Source: Nocardia brasiliensis ATCC 700358 (GTDB taxonomy: Bacteria; Actinomycetota; Actinomycetes; Mycobacteriales; Mycobacteriaceae). From it: DNA of 64,000 bases. The position numbers and the translations under genes were made by a program. The DNA is taken from positions 248,001-312,000 of the forward strand of contig NC_018681.1 of the NCBI RefSeq assembly GCF_000250675.2, read 5' to 3'. Numbering within the stretch: the stretch's first letter is position 1; every line of letters begins with the position of its first letter. A model generated the notes under the pieces. The model ran no database searches. It was not told the origin of the DNA and saw nothing but the letters and a program-made list of their open reading frames with translations. Below, piece by piece: positions 15,822 to 24,416 of the stretch.

Positions 15822-15907
15822 TAGACTATCCGAGCGATAAGCGGAGGTACAACCTCAATTTCTCCGGCATGGTTAGCCCGGCGCACTAGTGGTGAGAGGA
15901 TCATCCG

Positions 15908-16501
15908 ATGGCTGCCCGTTCCACCCCCGACGGCATTGTCGCTGGTCGGGGCACCAAATCCGCGATACGCGATGCCGCGGTGAAGCTTTTCGGCGACAAA
16001 GGATTCGAACAGACGAGTCTGCGCGAGGTCGCCGATGCGGTGGGAATCACAAAGGCATCGCTCTACTATCACTACGCTTCCAAGCTCGAATTACTGCACG
16101 CCATCATCGATCCGATCATCGACCACCTGCGCTCGGTCGTCGTCGACATAGAGCAGCGCCCGCACGACCCCGACACCATCCGGGACGTGCTGCGGGTCTA
16201 CCTGCGCGGCATGGTGTCGCACCGCGACGCCGGCGCGCTGGTGCTGCGCGACACCGTGACGATCGTCAACGCGGTCGCCGACCGGCATCCCGATCTCGTC
16301 GACGACGACCAGGCGCTGCGTGAATGGCTGGCCGGCCCGGACCCGACCGACGAGGCCAAGCTGCGCGCGAGCGCGGCGCTGGCGATGCTCGGGGTTGCGT
16401 TGATGTCCAAGGAGTTCGCGCCGGGCGCCGACGACGGCCTGGTGGAAGCCACGTTGCTGGACGCGGCGACGTGCGTACTCACCGCGCGAGATTGCGCGTA
16501 G
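15908..16501 (+). CDS. TetR-family transcriptional regulator
   Basis: A 197-residue repressor-type protein. The N-terminal HTH reads SAIRDAAVKLFGDKGFEQTS and LREVADAVGITKASLYYHYA, followed by a helical ligand-binding domain. It is divergent from the two MMPL transporter genes with a clean palindrome between, so it very likely represses them until a ligand binds (inference from context). The ligand is unknown. Confidence 0.93.
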   Translation: MAARSTPDGIVAGRGTKSAIRDAAVKLFGDKGFEQTSLREVADAVGITKASLYYHYASKLELLHAIIDPIIDHLRSVVVDIEQRPHDPDTIRDVLRVYLRGMVSHRDAGALVLRDTVTIVNAVADRHPDLVDDDQALREWLAGPDPTDEAKLRASAALAMLGVALMSKEFAPGADDGLVEATLLDAATCVLTARDCA

Positions 16502-16547
16502 ATTGCAGCTACTTGACCGGAAACGCCGTACATCGCCAGGAGTCGCT

Positions 16548-17069
16548 GTGCACATCACCGCGAAGGTCGACTACGCGGTGCGGACGTTGCTCGAGATCGC
16601 CCGCGCATCGCAGCTGAGTCAGGCCCCGTCGGGGCCCACCCCCGCTATACCGGCGGCGCCGGTCGTCAAGGCGGACGCGATCGCGACCGCGCAGGGCATC
16701 CCGCCCAAGGTGCTCGAGACCGTGCTCAGCGACCTGCGCCGCGCCGAACTCGTGATCAGCAGGCGCGGGCCGGACGGCGGCTACTGGCTGGCCCGCCCGG
16801 CCGCCGAGATCTCCATCGCCGACGTGATCCGCGCGATCGAGGGGCCGCTCGCGTCGGTGCGTGGCGAGCGGCCGGAGGACGTGACCTATTCTGGCGCTGC
16901 CGAATCTTTGCAACGCGTGTGGATTGCGCTGCGCGTGAATATTCGTGCGGTACTGGAAAATGTGTCGATCGATGACATAGCCGACGGTAGGCTGCCTGGG
17001 TTCATTGATGCGCTCACCGAGGACGCGGGCGCATGGGCGCGCAGGGAGCGTCCGCTGAATCAGACCTAG
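16548..17069 (+). CDS. Rrf2-family regulator lacking cluster cysteines
   Basis: A 173-residue winged-helix protein started at GTG 16548 (reads VHITAKVDYAVRTLLEIA, the standard Rrf2 opening). The recognition region is KVLETVLSDLRRAELVISRR and the wing GPDGGYWLARPA, followed by ISIADVIRAIEGPLA. There is no cysteine anywhere, so it cannot carry the Fe-S cluster of IscR, NsrR or RsrR; it resembles the apo-type Rrf2 proteins. A ~25-residue Pro/Ala insertion (QAPSGPTPAIPAAP) interrupts the first helix region. The likely target is unknown; the ABC exporter downstream is 160 bases away. Confidence 0.87.
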   Translation: MHITAKVDYAVRTLLEIARASQLSQAPSGPTPAIPAAPVVKADAIATAQGIPPKVLETVLSDLRRAELVISRRGPDGGYWLARPAAEISIADVIRAIEGPLASVRGERPEDVTYSGAAESLQRVWIALRVNIRAVLENVSIDDIADGRLPGFIDALTEDAGAWARRERPLNQT

Positions 17070-17231
17070 CATCCGCTGACTCGGGATCGGCGCCGGCTGG
17101 ATTAGAACGAGCGAAATAGCCGCTGCACGTCACCACCTTAGGCGCGAAAAGCGCCCCGACGGGAGGGTATTCATGCTGGTCAGGAGTCATCGTGACGCGC
17201 GTCACGGCATGCGGGTAACCTGCGGTTCAGC

Positions 17232-18965
17232 ATGCTGATCCGACTGCTTCGTACCTATCTGTACCCCTACCGCACCCAGCTGGCCGGGGTCGTTGTGCTG
17301 CAGCTGATCTCGGTGATCGCGATGCTGTATCTACCGAGCCTCAACGCCGACCTCATCGACAACGGAGTGACCAAGGGCGATATCGGCTACATCTGGAGCA
17401 CCGGACTGCGCATGCTCGCGGTCACCGGCGTGCAGATCGTCGCCTCGGCCTGCTCGGTGTATCTCGGCGCGCTCGCGGCGATGAGCGCGGGCCGCGACCT
17501 GCGCGGCGCGCTGCTGCACCGGGTCGGCACTTTCTCCGCGCGCGAAGTCGGCATGTTCGGCGCACCATCGCTGATCACCCGCAACACCAACGACATTCAG
17601 CAGGTGCAGCTGCTCATCGCGATGTCGGCGACCATCCTGGTGATGGCGCCGATCATGTGCATCGGCGGCATCATCATGGCGCTGCGCGAGGACTTCAGCC
17701 TGTCCTGGCTGCTGCTCATCGCGGTGCCGGTGCTCGGTCTGTCGATGGCCTTCATCATCAGCCGGATGGTGCCCGGCTTCCGGGACATGCAGACCCGCAT
17801 CGACGAGGTGAACCGGGTACTGCGCGAACAGATCACCGGCATCCGGGTGGTCCGCGCTTTCGTCCGGGAACGTCAGGAGACCTGGCGTTTCGGGGTCGCC
17901 AACAACGAACTCACCGAGACCGCGCTGCGCGTGGGCAGACTGATGGCGTTGATGTTCCCGACGGTGATGCTGATCAGCAACCTGACCGCGGTCGCGGTGA
18001 TCTGGTTCGGCGGCAAGGCCGTCGACGAGGGCACCATGCAGATCGGCTCGCTCACCGCGATGCTGTCCTACATCATGCAGATCCTGATGGCCGTCATGAT
18101 GGCCTCGTTCCTGGCCATGATGGCGCCGCGCGCCGCCGTCTCGGCCGACCGGATCGGCGAGGTGCTCGAGACCGAATCGTCGGTGGTGCCACCGAAACTG
18201 CCGCAGCCGTTCGCGGGTGACCCGGCCGACGTCGAATTCCAGTTCGCCGAATTCGCCTTCCCGGGCGCGGAGAAGCCGGTGCTCAAAGCCATTCGCTTCC
18301 ACGTGAAACCGGGCACCACCACCGCGATCGTCGGCTCGACCGGTTCCGGTAAGACCACGCTGCTCAACCTCATTCCGCGGTTGATGGATGTCACCGACGG
18401 CGCGGTGTACCTCGGCGGCACCGATGTCCGGCACGTCGATCTGGAACTGCTGCGCGCGCAGGTCGGGCTGATTCCGCAGAAGGCATACCTGTTCTCCGGC
18501 ACGGTCGCCAGCAACCTGCGCTACGGCAACCCCGACGCCACCGACGAGGAACTGTGGCGCTGTCTGGAGATCGCGCAGGCCGCCGACTTCGTGCGGGAGA
18601 TGCCGCAGGGCTTGGAAACGCCGATCGCGCAGGGCGGCACCACGGTGTCGGGCGGCCAGCGCCAGCGGCTCGCGATCGCACGGGCGCTGGTGAAGGCGCC
18701 GCGCGTCTACCTGTTCGACGACTCGTTCTCCGCGCTCGACGTGGCGACCGACGCCCGGCTGCGCGACGCGCTGCGCCCGGTGACCAAGGACGCCTCGGTC
18801 ATCATCGTGGCCCAGCGCATCACGACCATTCGCGACGCGGACCAGATCGTGGTGCTCGAAGACGGCGAGATGGCCGGTGTCGGCAGCCATGAGCAGCTGA
18901 TGCGCGACTGCAAGGAATATCAGGAGATCGTCGCATCCCAGCTGAGCGCGGAGGAGGTTCGATGA
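17232..18965 (+). CDS. Heterodimeric ABC exporter subunit with degenerate ATPase site
   Basis: A 577-residue half-transporter: six membrane helices over about residues 1-320, then one nucleotide-binding domain. Walker A is VGSTGSGKTT and the signature VSGGQRQRLAIAR is canonical, but the Walker B catalytic Glu is Asp (LFDDSFSALD) and the switch His is Gln (IIVAQRITTI). These are the classic changes of the non-catalytic half in heterodimers such as TM287/288 or BmrC/BmrD. The downstream partner gene overlaps by four bases. The pair probably exports lipids or drugs across the cytoplasmic membrane. Confidence 0.95.
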   Translation: MLIRLLRTYLYPYRTQLAGVVVLQLISVIAMLYLPSLNADLIDNGVTKGDIGYIWSTGLRMLAVTGVQIVASACSVYLGALAAMSAGRDLRGALLHRVGTFSAREVGMFGAPSLITRNTNDIQQVQLLIAMSATILVMAPIMCIGGIIMALREDFSLSWLLLIAVPVLGLSMAFIISRMVPGFRDMQTRIDEVNRVLREQITGIRVVRAFVRERQETWRFGVANNELTETALRVGRLMALMFPTVMLISNLTAVAVIWFGGKAVDEGTMQIGSLTAMLSYIMQILMAVMMASFLAMMAPRAAVSADRIGEVLETESSVVPPKLPQPFAGDPADVEFQFAEFAFPGAEKPVLKAIRFHVKPGTTTAIVGSTGSGKTTLLNLIPRLMDVTDGAVYLGGTDVRHVDLELLRAQVGLIPQKAYLFSGTVASNLRYGNPDATDEELWRCLEIAQAADFVREMPQGLETPIAQGGTTVSGGQRQRLAIARALVKAPRVYLFDDSFSALDVATDARLRDALRPVTKDASVIIVAQRITTIRDADQIVVLEDGEMAGVGSHEQLMRDCKEYQEIVASQLSAEEVR

Positions 18966-20881
18966 GGCCAGGAATGCCCGGTCCGGGTGCGCCGGACGCC
19001 AAGGCGAAATCGTTCGGACCGTCACTGAAGCGCCTGCTGCGCAGGCTCGCACCGGAAAAGAAGTACGTCTGGGCCGTCGTCGTGCTCGCCATCGCCTCGG
19101 TGGTGCTGAACACCCTCGGGCCGTACATGCTCGGCAAAGCCACCAACCTGGTCTTCGACGGGGTCGTGGGCAAGCAGCTGAAGTTCCCGCCGGGCACCAC
19201 CAAGGAGCAGGCGGTCGAGTTCCTGCGGTCCAGGGGTGACAGCACTTTCGCCGACATGTTGAGTTCGATGGATGTGGTGCCGGGCGTCGGCGTCGATTTC
19301 GACGCGGTCGGCCGGGTGCTCATGGTGGTGCTCGCGCTGTACGTCGGCGCCGCGCTGTTCGGCTGGCTGCAGGCCTTCCTGCTGAACATCGTCATCAACC
19401 GCACGGTGAAGCGGCTGCGCAGCGACATCGAGGACAAGATCCATCGACTTCCGTTGCGCTACTTCGATTCTCAGCCGCGCGGCGACGTGCTCAGCCGGGT
19501 CACCAACGACGTGGACAACGTGTCGCAGAGCCTGCAGCAGACCATGAGCCAGCTGATCGTCTCGGTGTTCACCGTGATCGGCATCCTCGGCATGATGTTC
19601 TGGATCTCCTGGCTGCTCGCCCTGATCGCGCTGCTCACGGTGCCCGCGGCGATCATCGTCACCGCGCAGATCGCCAAGCGGTCCAAACCGCACTTCGTGG
19701 ATCAGTGGAAGTACACCGGCGTGGTGAACGCCCAGGTCGAGGAGGCCTACACCGGCCACGAGATCGTCACCGCGTTCGGCCGCAGCCGCGAGGTCGGGCA
19801 GGAGTTCGACCAGCGCAACGAGCAGCTCTACCAGTCGAGTTTCAAGGCGCAGTTCATCTCCGGTCTGATCATGCCCGCGATCATGTTCCTCGGAAACGTG
19901 AACTTCGTGCTGGTGGCGCTGGTCGGCGGCCTGCGGGTCGCGACCGGTCAGCTCTCGCTCGGCGAGGTGCAGGCGTTCATCCAGTACTCGCGCCAGTTCA
20001 GCCAGCCGCTCACCCAGATCGGCGCGATGGCCAACCTGCTGCAATCCGGTGTCGCCTCGGCCGAACGGATCTTCGAGATCCTCGACGCCGAGGAGGAGAG
20101 CCCCGATCCGGCGCAGCCCGACGTTCGCCCGGTGGATCGCGGCGAGGTCGAGTTCGAGGGCATCTCCTTCCGCTACGACCCGGAAAAGCCGGTGATCGAA
20201 CGGCTTTCGCTGATCGCCGAGCCGGGGCACGTGATCGCCATCGTCGGCCCGACCGGCGCGGGCAAGACCACACTGGTGAACCTGCTGATGCGGTTCTACG
20301 AACTGGACTCCGGCACCATCACCATCGACGGTGTCGACATCACCCGGATCACCCGTGATCACCTGCGTTCCCGGATCGGCATGGTGTTGCAGGACACCTG
20401 GTTGTTCAAGGGGACCATCCGGGAGAACATCGCCTACGGCAGCCCGACCGCCGGCGAGGAAGACATCCTCGCCGCGGCGCGCGCGGCCTACGTCGACCGG
20501 TTCGTGCACGCGTTGCCCGAGGGCTACGACACGATCATCGACGAGGAGGGTTCCGGCGTCAGCGCCGGCGAGAAGCAGCTGATCACCATCGCGCGGGCGT
20601 TCCTGGCGAAGCCGTCCATCCTGATCCTGGACGAGGCGACCAGTTCGGTCGACACCCGCACCGAACTGCTGGTGCAGCACGCGACCGCGGCCCTGCGCCG
20701 CGATCGCACCAGCTTCGTCATCGCGCACCGCCTTTCCACCATCCGCGACGCCGACCTGATCGTCGTCATGGAGGCGGGCCGCATCGTCGAACACGGCACG
20801 CACGAGCGCCTGCTCGAGGAACGCGGACCGTACTACCGCCTGTACAACGCGCAGTTCGCGGCGGCCGCCGCCGACGCGTAG
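18962..20881 (+). CDS. Heterodimeric ABC exporter subunit with catalytic ATPase site
   Basis: A 639-residue half-transporter that complements the preceding gene, overlapping it at ATGA. Walker A is VGPTGAGKTTLVN, Walker B has Glu (LILDEATSSVD) and the switch His is present (VIAHRLSTI); the signature is altered to VSAGEKQLITIAR. Thus the competent site would be formed by this Walker B/His and the canonical signature of the partner. The first membrane loop is enlarged (about residues 60-115) compared with the partner, a common feature of the larger half. A strong hairpin follows the stop. Confidence 0.95.
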   Translation: MRPGMPGPGAPDAKAKSFGPSLKRLLRRLAPEKKYVWAVVVLAIASVVLNTLGPYMLGKATNLVFDGVVGKQLKFPPGTTKEQAVEFLRSRGDSTFADMLSSMDVVPGVGVDFDAVGRVLMVVLALYVGAALFGWLQAFLLNIVINRTVKRLRSDIEDKIHRLPLRYFDSQPRGDVLSRVTNDVDNVSQSLQQTMSQLIVSVFTVIGILGMMFWISWLLALIALLTVPAAIIVTAQIAKRSKPHFVDQWKYTGVVNAQVEEAYTGHEIVTAFGRSREVGQEFDQRNEQLYQSSFKAQFISGLIMPAIMFLGNVNFVLVALVGGLRVATGQLSLGEVQAFIQYSRQFSQPLTQIGAMANLLQSGVASAERIFEILDAEEESPDPAQPDVRPVDRGEVEFEGISFRYDPEKPVIERLSLIAEPGHVIAIVGPTGAGKTTLVNLLMRFYELDSGTITIDGVDITRITRDHLRSRIGMVLQDTWLFKGTIRENIAYGSPTAGEEDILAAARAAYVDRFVHALPEGYDTIIDEEGSGVSAGEKQLITIARAFLAKPSILILDEATSSVDTRTELLVQHATAALRRDRTSFVIAHRLSTIRDADLIVVMEAGRIVEHGTHERLLEERGPYYRLYNAQFAAAAADA

Positions 20882-20889
20882 CCCACCGG

Positions 20890-20927
20890 GCGCGCCGCAC
20901 AGCAGACACCTCCGCTGTGCGGCGCGC
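20890..20927. terminator. Terminator hairpin after the ABC exporter operon
   Basis: CGCGCCGCACAGC (20891-20903) pairs with GCTGTGCGGCGCG (20914-20926) around a 10-base loop, with one more G-C pair outside. No long T-run follows. Confidence 0.7.
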
Positions 20928-21048
20928 TCGCGTTCGCCCCGCCGATCTCGGTACTCGCGCACCGGCTCTGTCCTGCCGAAACGGGTGCGTCGGCACCGAA
21001 GGGGTGCGGGAAAACAGCGGGGGTGCGGGCACCTGGGAGGATGTCGGG

Positions 21049-22293
21049 GTGTCTGATCCTGGAAACTTCTCGTTCACCGTCGGTAGCCGCCTCGACGGAC
21101 GGCACGGCCGCTCGGGTGTGATCAGCACGCCGCACGGGGAGATCGCCACGCCCGCGTTCATTCCGGTGGGCACCAAGGCGACGGTGAAAGCCGTGCTGCC
21201 GGAGACGATGCGGGAGATCGGGGCGCAGGCGCTGCTGGCCAACGCCTACCACCTGTACCTGCAGCCGGGATCCGACATCGTGGACGAGGCCGGTGGACTG
21301 AGCAAGTTCATGAACTGGCCGGGGCCGACCTTCACCGACAGCGGCGGCTTCCAGGTGATGTCGCTGGGCGTCGGGTTCAAGAAGGTGCTCGCGATGGAGG
21401 CGGTCGACGTCCGCAGCGACGACGTGATCGCGAAGGGCAAGGAGCGGCTGGCCACCGTCGATGACGACGGCGTCACCTTCCGCTCGCACCTGGACGGATC
21501 GAAGCACCGGTTCACCCCCGAGGTGTCGATGGGCATCCAGCACGAGCTGGGCGCCGACATCATGTTCGCCTTCGACGAGCTCACCACGTTGCTGAATACC
21601 CGCGGCTACCAAGAGAAGTCGTTGCAGCGCACGCACGAGTGGGCGCAGCGCTGCATCGACGAGCACGAACGGTTGACCGCGGCCCGCACGCACCGTCCGT
21701 ACCAGGCACTGTTCGCGGTGATCCAGGGCGCGCAGTACGAAGACCTGCGGCGCAAGGCCTGTCGCGAGCTGGAGGCGATCCGCGGTAGCGGCGGCACAGG
21801 TTTCGACGGCTACGGCATCGGCGGCGCGCTGGAGAAGCACAACCTGGGCACCATCGTCGGCTGGTGCTGCGACGAACTGCCCGAGGACAAGCCGCGGCAC
21901 ATGCTCGGCATCAGCGAGCCCGAGGACATCTTCACCGCCGTGGAGAACGGCGCCGACACCTTCGACTGCGTGAATCCGTCCCGGGTGGCGCGCAACGCCG
22001 CCATCTACGTCGCCGAGGGCCGGTTCAATATCAACACCGCGCGCTTCCGCCGCGATTTCACGCCGATCGACGAGACCTGCGACTGCTACACCTGCGCCAA
22101 CTACACCCGGGCCTACCTGCACCATCTTTTCAAGGCGAAGGAAATCCTGGCGGCCACGCTCTGCACGATCCACAACGAGCGCTACACGATCCGGCTCGTC
22201 GACCGCATCCGCGCCAGCATCGAGGGCGGCTATTTCGACGAGCACAAAGCCGAAACCCTCGGCCGCTGGAAAGGGCGGATCGCGACGCCGTGA
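21049..22293 (+). CDS. tgt: tRNA-guanine(34) transglycosylase
   Basis: Replaces guanine 34 with a deazaguanine base in GUN-anticodon tRNAs, the insertion step of queuosine formation. GTG 21049 gives 414 residues. The nucleophile regions are intact (TFTDSGGFQVMS, then ADTFDCVNPSRVARNA), as are zinc ligands CDCYTC and the later TIHN histidine. The loop that in characterised preQ1-specific enzymes reads GGLxVGE is here GIGGALEKHNLG, and an insertion RGSGGTG precedes it, so base preference may differ (inference). It is followed by a queuosine-precursor transporter and, 2.9 kb on, gluQRS. Confidence 0.94.
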   Translation: MSDPGNFSFTVGSRLDGRHGRSGVISTPHGEIATPAFIPVGTKATVKAVLPETMREIGAQALLANAYHLYLQPGSDIVDEAGGLSKFMNWPGPTFTDSGGFQVMSLGVGFKKVLAMEAVDVRSDDVIAKGKERLATVDDDGVTFRSHLDGSKHRFTPEVSMGIQHELGADIMFAFDELTTLLNTRGYQEKSLQRTHEWAQRCIDEHERLTAARTHRPYQALFAVIQGAQYEDLRRKACRELEAIRGSGGTGFDGYGIGGALEKHNLGTIVGWCCDELPEDKPRHMLGISEPEDIFTAVENGADTFDCVNPSRVARNAAIYVAEGRFNINTARFRRDFTPIDETCDCYTCANYTRAYLHHLFKAKEILAATLCTIHNERYTIRLVDRIRASIEGGYFDEHKAETLGRWKGRIATP

Positions 22294-22325
22294 CGTGCGC
22301 GCACCTGACCGCGGCCGAGGACGAA

Positions 22326-23105
22326 TCAGCTGAGTAGCGCGGAGTTCTCGCTGGGCGCGTAGGTCGGCTCGTGCTTCTTCAGCCACGCGATGACGCGGTA
22401 GGTGATCGGCAGCACGATGACCTCGGCGAGGGTCTTCCAGAGGAAACCGACGATCACGTAGTTGACGAACTGGCTCCACGAGTCGATGCCGATGGCGGTG
22501 GCGGCGATCGAGCAGAAGATCAGGGTGTCACCGAATTCGCCGACCACGGTGGAACCGATCAGCCGCGCCCACAGGTGCTTTTCCTTGGTCTTTTCCTTGA
22601 TCAGCACCAGCGTCGCGGAGTTCAGCATCTCGCCGACGAAGTAACCGGCCAGGCCGGCGGCGACCAGCTGGGGCGTGGTGCCGATGACGGTGCGGAACGC
22701 GTCCTGATTCTCGTAGAAGCTCGCGGCGGGCAACTCGATCGCGATCTTGAAGCACACCACGGTCAACAGCAGGACGCCGAAGCCGTAGTAGATGGCCCGG
22801 CGGGCCGATTTGAAGCCGTAGATCTCGCTCAGGACATCGCCGAGGATGTAGGCGAGGGGGAACAGGAACCAGGCGCCGTCGGTGCTGATCGGCAGCACCT
22901 CGATCGGGCCGATTTTCACCGAGTGGTCGGTGAAGAACTGCACGCCCTTGGTCGCGCAGATATTGGAGATGATCAGGGTTGCCGTGAACAACGCCACGAT
23001 CGGTGTGTAGTACCCCCGCGCCACCTGGGCAAATGCCGCATGTTCCGGTGCGGGGTGCCCAGGTTCTGGGACTTCGGTTTCATTGAGCTGACTCACGGGC
23101 TTCAT
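22326..23105 (-). CDS. Queuosine precursor transporter (YhhQ/QPTR family)
   Basis: A 259-residue membrane protein from ATG 23105 with about six helices. Family motifs are ISNICATKGVQFF near helix 1, LAYILGDVLSEIYGFKSARR, GYFVGEMLNSATLVLIKEKT and STVVGEFGDTLIFCSIA. YhhQ proteins (formerly DUF165, VUT family) import preQ0/preQ1 or queuine. It converges on tgt, the enzyme that uses its cargo, and lies 30 bases from a divergent DUF4190 gene. With no queuosine synthesis genes in this window, salvage is the simplest reading. Confidence 0.93.
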   Translation of the reverse strand: MKPVSQLNETEVPEPGHPAPEHAAFAQVARGYYTPIVALFTATLIISNICATKGVQFFTDHSVKIGPIEVLPISTDGAWFLFPLAYILGDVLSEIYGFKSARRAIYYGFGVLLLTVVCFKIAIELPAASFYENQDAFRTVIGTTPQLVAAGLAGYFVGEMLNSATLVLIKEKTKEKHLWARLIGSTVVGEFGDTLIFCSIAATAIGIDSWSQFVNYVIVGFLWKTLAEVIVLPITYRVIAWLKKHEPTYAPSENSALLS

Positions 23106-23134
23106 CCAACCAGGTTGTGGAATACCCTGTAGCA

Positions 23135-23662
23135 ATGACGAATCCCGGCGATTCCGACGAATGGTGGAAACAGTACGGTGGCCAAGGCGTGTCGCCGGAA
23201 TCGGGGGCGTCCAGCTCGGTTCCGCAATACCCGAACGCTGAGCAACCATCCGGATACCCGTCGGCGCCGCAATACCCGCAGCAGCCCGCTCAACCGATGA
23301 CACCCCCGCCGCAACCGCAGTACCAGCCGGGGTATCAGCAGCCGCCCGCCCAGCCCTATGGGCAGCCGCAGCCGAACTACGGGTACCAGCCCGCCTATCA
23401 GCCGTACGGGATGCCGCAGCAGCAGGGCAGCAACGGCATGGCGATCGGCGCGCTGATCTCCTCGCTGGTCGGCTTCTTCACCTGCGGTATCGGCTCGATC
23501 GTCGGCATCATCCTCGGCGTCGTCGCGCTGGGCCAGATCAAGCAGACCGGTCAGGAAGGCCGCGGCATGGCGCTGGCCGGCATCTGGATCGGCGTCGGCA
23601 TGATCGTGCTGGCCGTCCTGTGGTTCGTCGTCGTGATCGTCGCGGGGGTCAGCGGGGCCTGA
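23135..23662 (+). CDS. DUF4190-domain membrane protein
   Basis: A 175-residue protein with a long Pro/Gln/Tyr-rich cytoplasmic N-terminus (about residues 30-105) followed by two membrane helices (GMAIGALISSLVGFFTCGIG and LAGIWIGVGMIVLAVLWFVV) joined by the family motif LGVVALGQIKQTGQEGRGMA. This is the standard DUF4190 (PF13828) layout in actinobacteria. Function unknown. ATG 23135 lies 30 bases from the divergent transporter start, so the two share a very compact promoter region. A perfect 14-bp hairpin follows. Confidence 0.88.
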   Translation: MTNPGDSDEWWKQYGGQGVSPESGASSSVPQYPNAEQPSGYPSAPQYPQQPAQPMTPPPQPQYQPGYQQPPAQPYGQPQPNYGYQPAYQPYGMPQQQGSNGMAIGALISSLVGFFTCGIGSIVGIILGVVALGQIKQTGQEGRGMALAGIWIGVGMIVLAVLWFVVVIVAGVSGA

Positions 23663-23674
23663 CCCCCGAAAACG

Positions 23675-23708
23675 TCAGGGGTGTCATCCGTATAGATGAC
23701 ACCCCTGA
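23675..23708 (+). terminator. Terminator hairpin after DUF4190 gene
   Basis: TCAGGGGTGTCATC (23675-23688) and GATGACACCCCTGA (23695-23708) form a perfect 14-bp stem with a 6-base loop. Confidence 0.78.
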
Positions 23709-23780
23709 TACTCGGCGGTAAATGCGTCGTCTAGAGCGGCATTCGGCGACAAGCGACCGCGCCACGGCGCGGTGGCACCG

Positions 23781-24158
23781 CTACATGCACTTGAACACCG
23801 GGTTTCCGACGATCTGCCTGATCTCCAACTCCCCGTTGCACACGCCGCCCCGAGCGCTGATGAACGCCGCCGCGCCGGCCAAGGCACCCGCTACCGCAGG
23901 ACAGGCCAGGCCGGCCGTGGAGCCGCAGATGGTTGCCCCCAGAGCCGCAGCGCTGCCCGCCGCCACCATCTGCTGTTCGGCAGGCGTCAGGTAGATGTAG
24001 CTACCTGCCCCGAGCCCGACCCGGAACTGCGGTGCGGTCTGGTTGAGTCCCGCGCTGTTGGGTGCGGCAGTGGCCAAGGCAGGTGAGAGTGCGGCTCCTG
24101 CGCCCGACATAGCGGCGAGCACGATTCCGGCGGCGGCGATCTGCTTACGAATCTTCAT
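23781..24158 (-). CDS. Small secreted alanine/glycine-rich protein
   Basis: A 125-residue protein with a signal peptide (KQIAAAGIVLAAMSGAGAAL, cleavage expected after ATA around residue 31). The mature part has the short motif YIYLTPAEQQMVAAGSA, a hydrophobic Gly/Ala helix-like stretch with two Cys (TICGSTAGLACP) and a C-terminus ending VFKCM with two more Cys region (VCNGE). Four Cys suggest two disulfides. Similar Nocardia-type exported proteins exist but have no assigned role. Confidence 0.7.
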   Translation of the reverse strand: MKIRKQIAAAGIVLAAMSGAGAALSPALATAAPNSAGLNQTAPQFRVGLGAGSYIYLTPAEQQMVAAGSAAALGATICGSTAGLACPAVAGALAGAAAFISARGGVCNGELEIRQIVGNPVFKCM

Positions 24159-24356
24159 AATGAGAACCCCTGTTGTGGTGATTGGATGAACCGCATCTGG
24201 ATGCTGCCTGAAACGCTACGTAGCCGCCGCGTCAGATGCTAAGGGAAGCAACACCTTTGGCAGTGACTGGCAGTCGATGCTCTTCGGCCGGGGTTGTCCC
24301 GGTGGCAGCCGTCAGACCGTGCGTGAGGTGCGCGGTTACCGGTTCGGGAACACAAC

Positions 24357-24393
24357 AGTCAGGGGCGCGTCCGAATCGGACGCGCCCCTGACT
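24357..24393 (-). terminator. Terminator hairpin of the RDD gene
   Basis: AGTCAGGGGCGCGTCCG (24357-24373) and CGGACGCGCCCCTGACT (24377-24393) form a perfect 17-bp stem with an AAT loop, 24 bases past the stop of the RDD gene. Confidence 0.75.
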
Positions 24394-24416
24394 TGGCAGT
24401 GGTTCGTGCGTGTAGA

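Noticed and set aside
17331..20962. 573- and 646-codon minus-strand frames opposite the ABC exporter genes
   Set aside because: Reverse-strand artefacts: composed of Arg/His/Asp runs with no start-site signals or domains.
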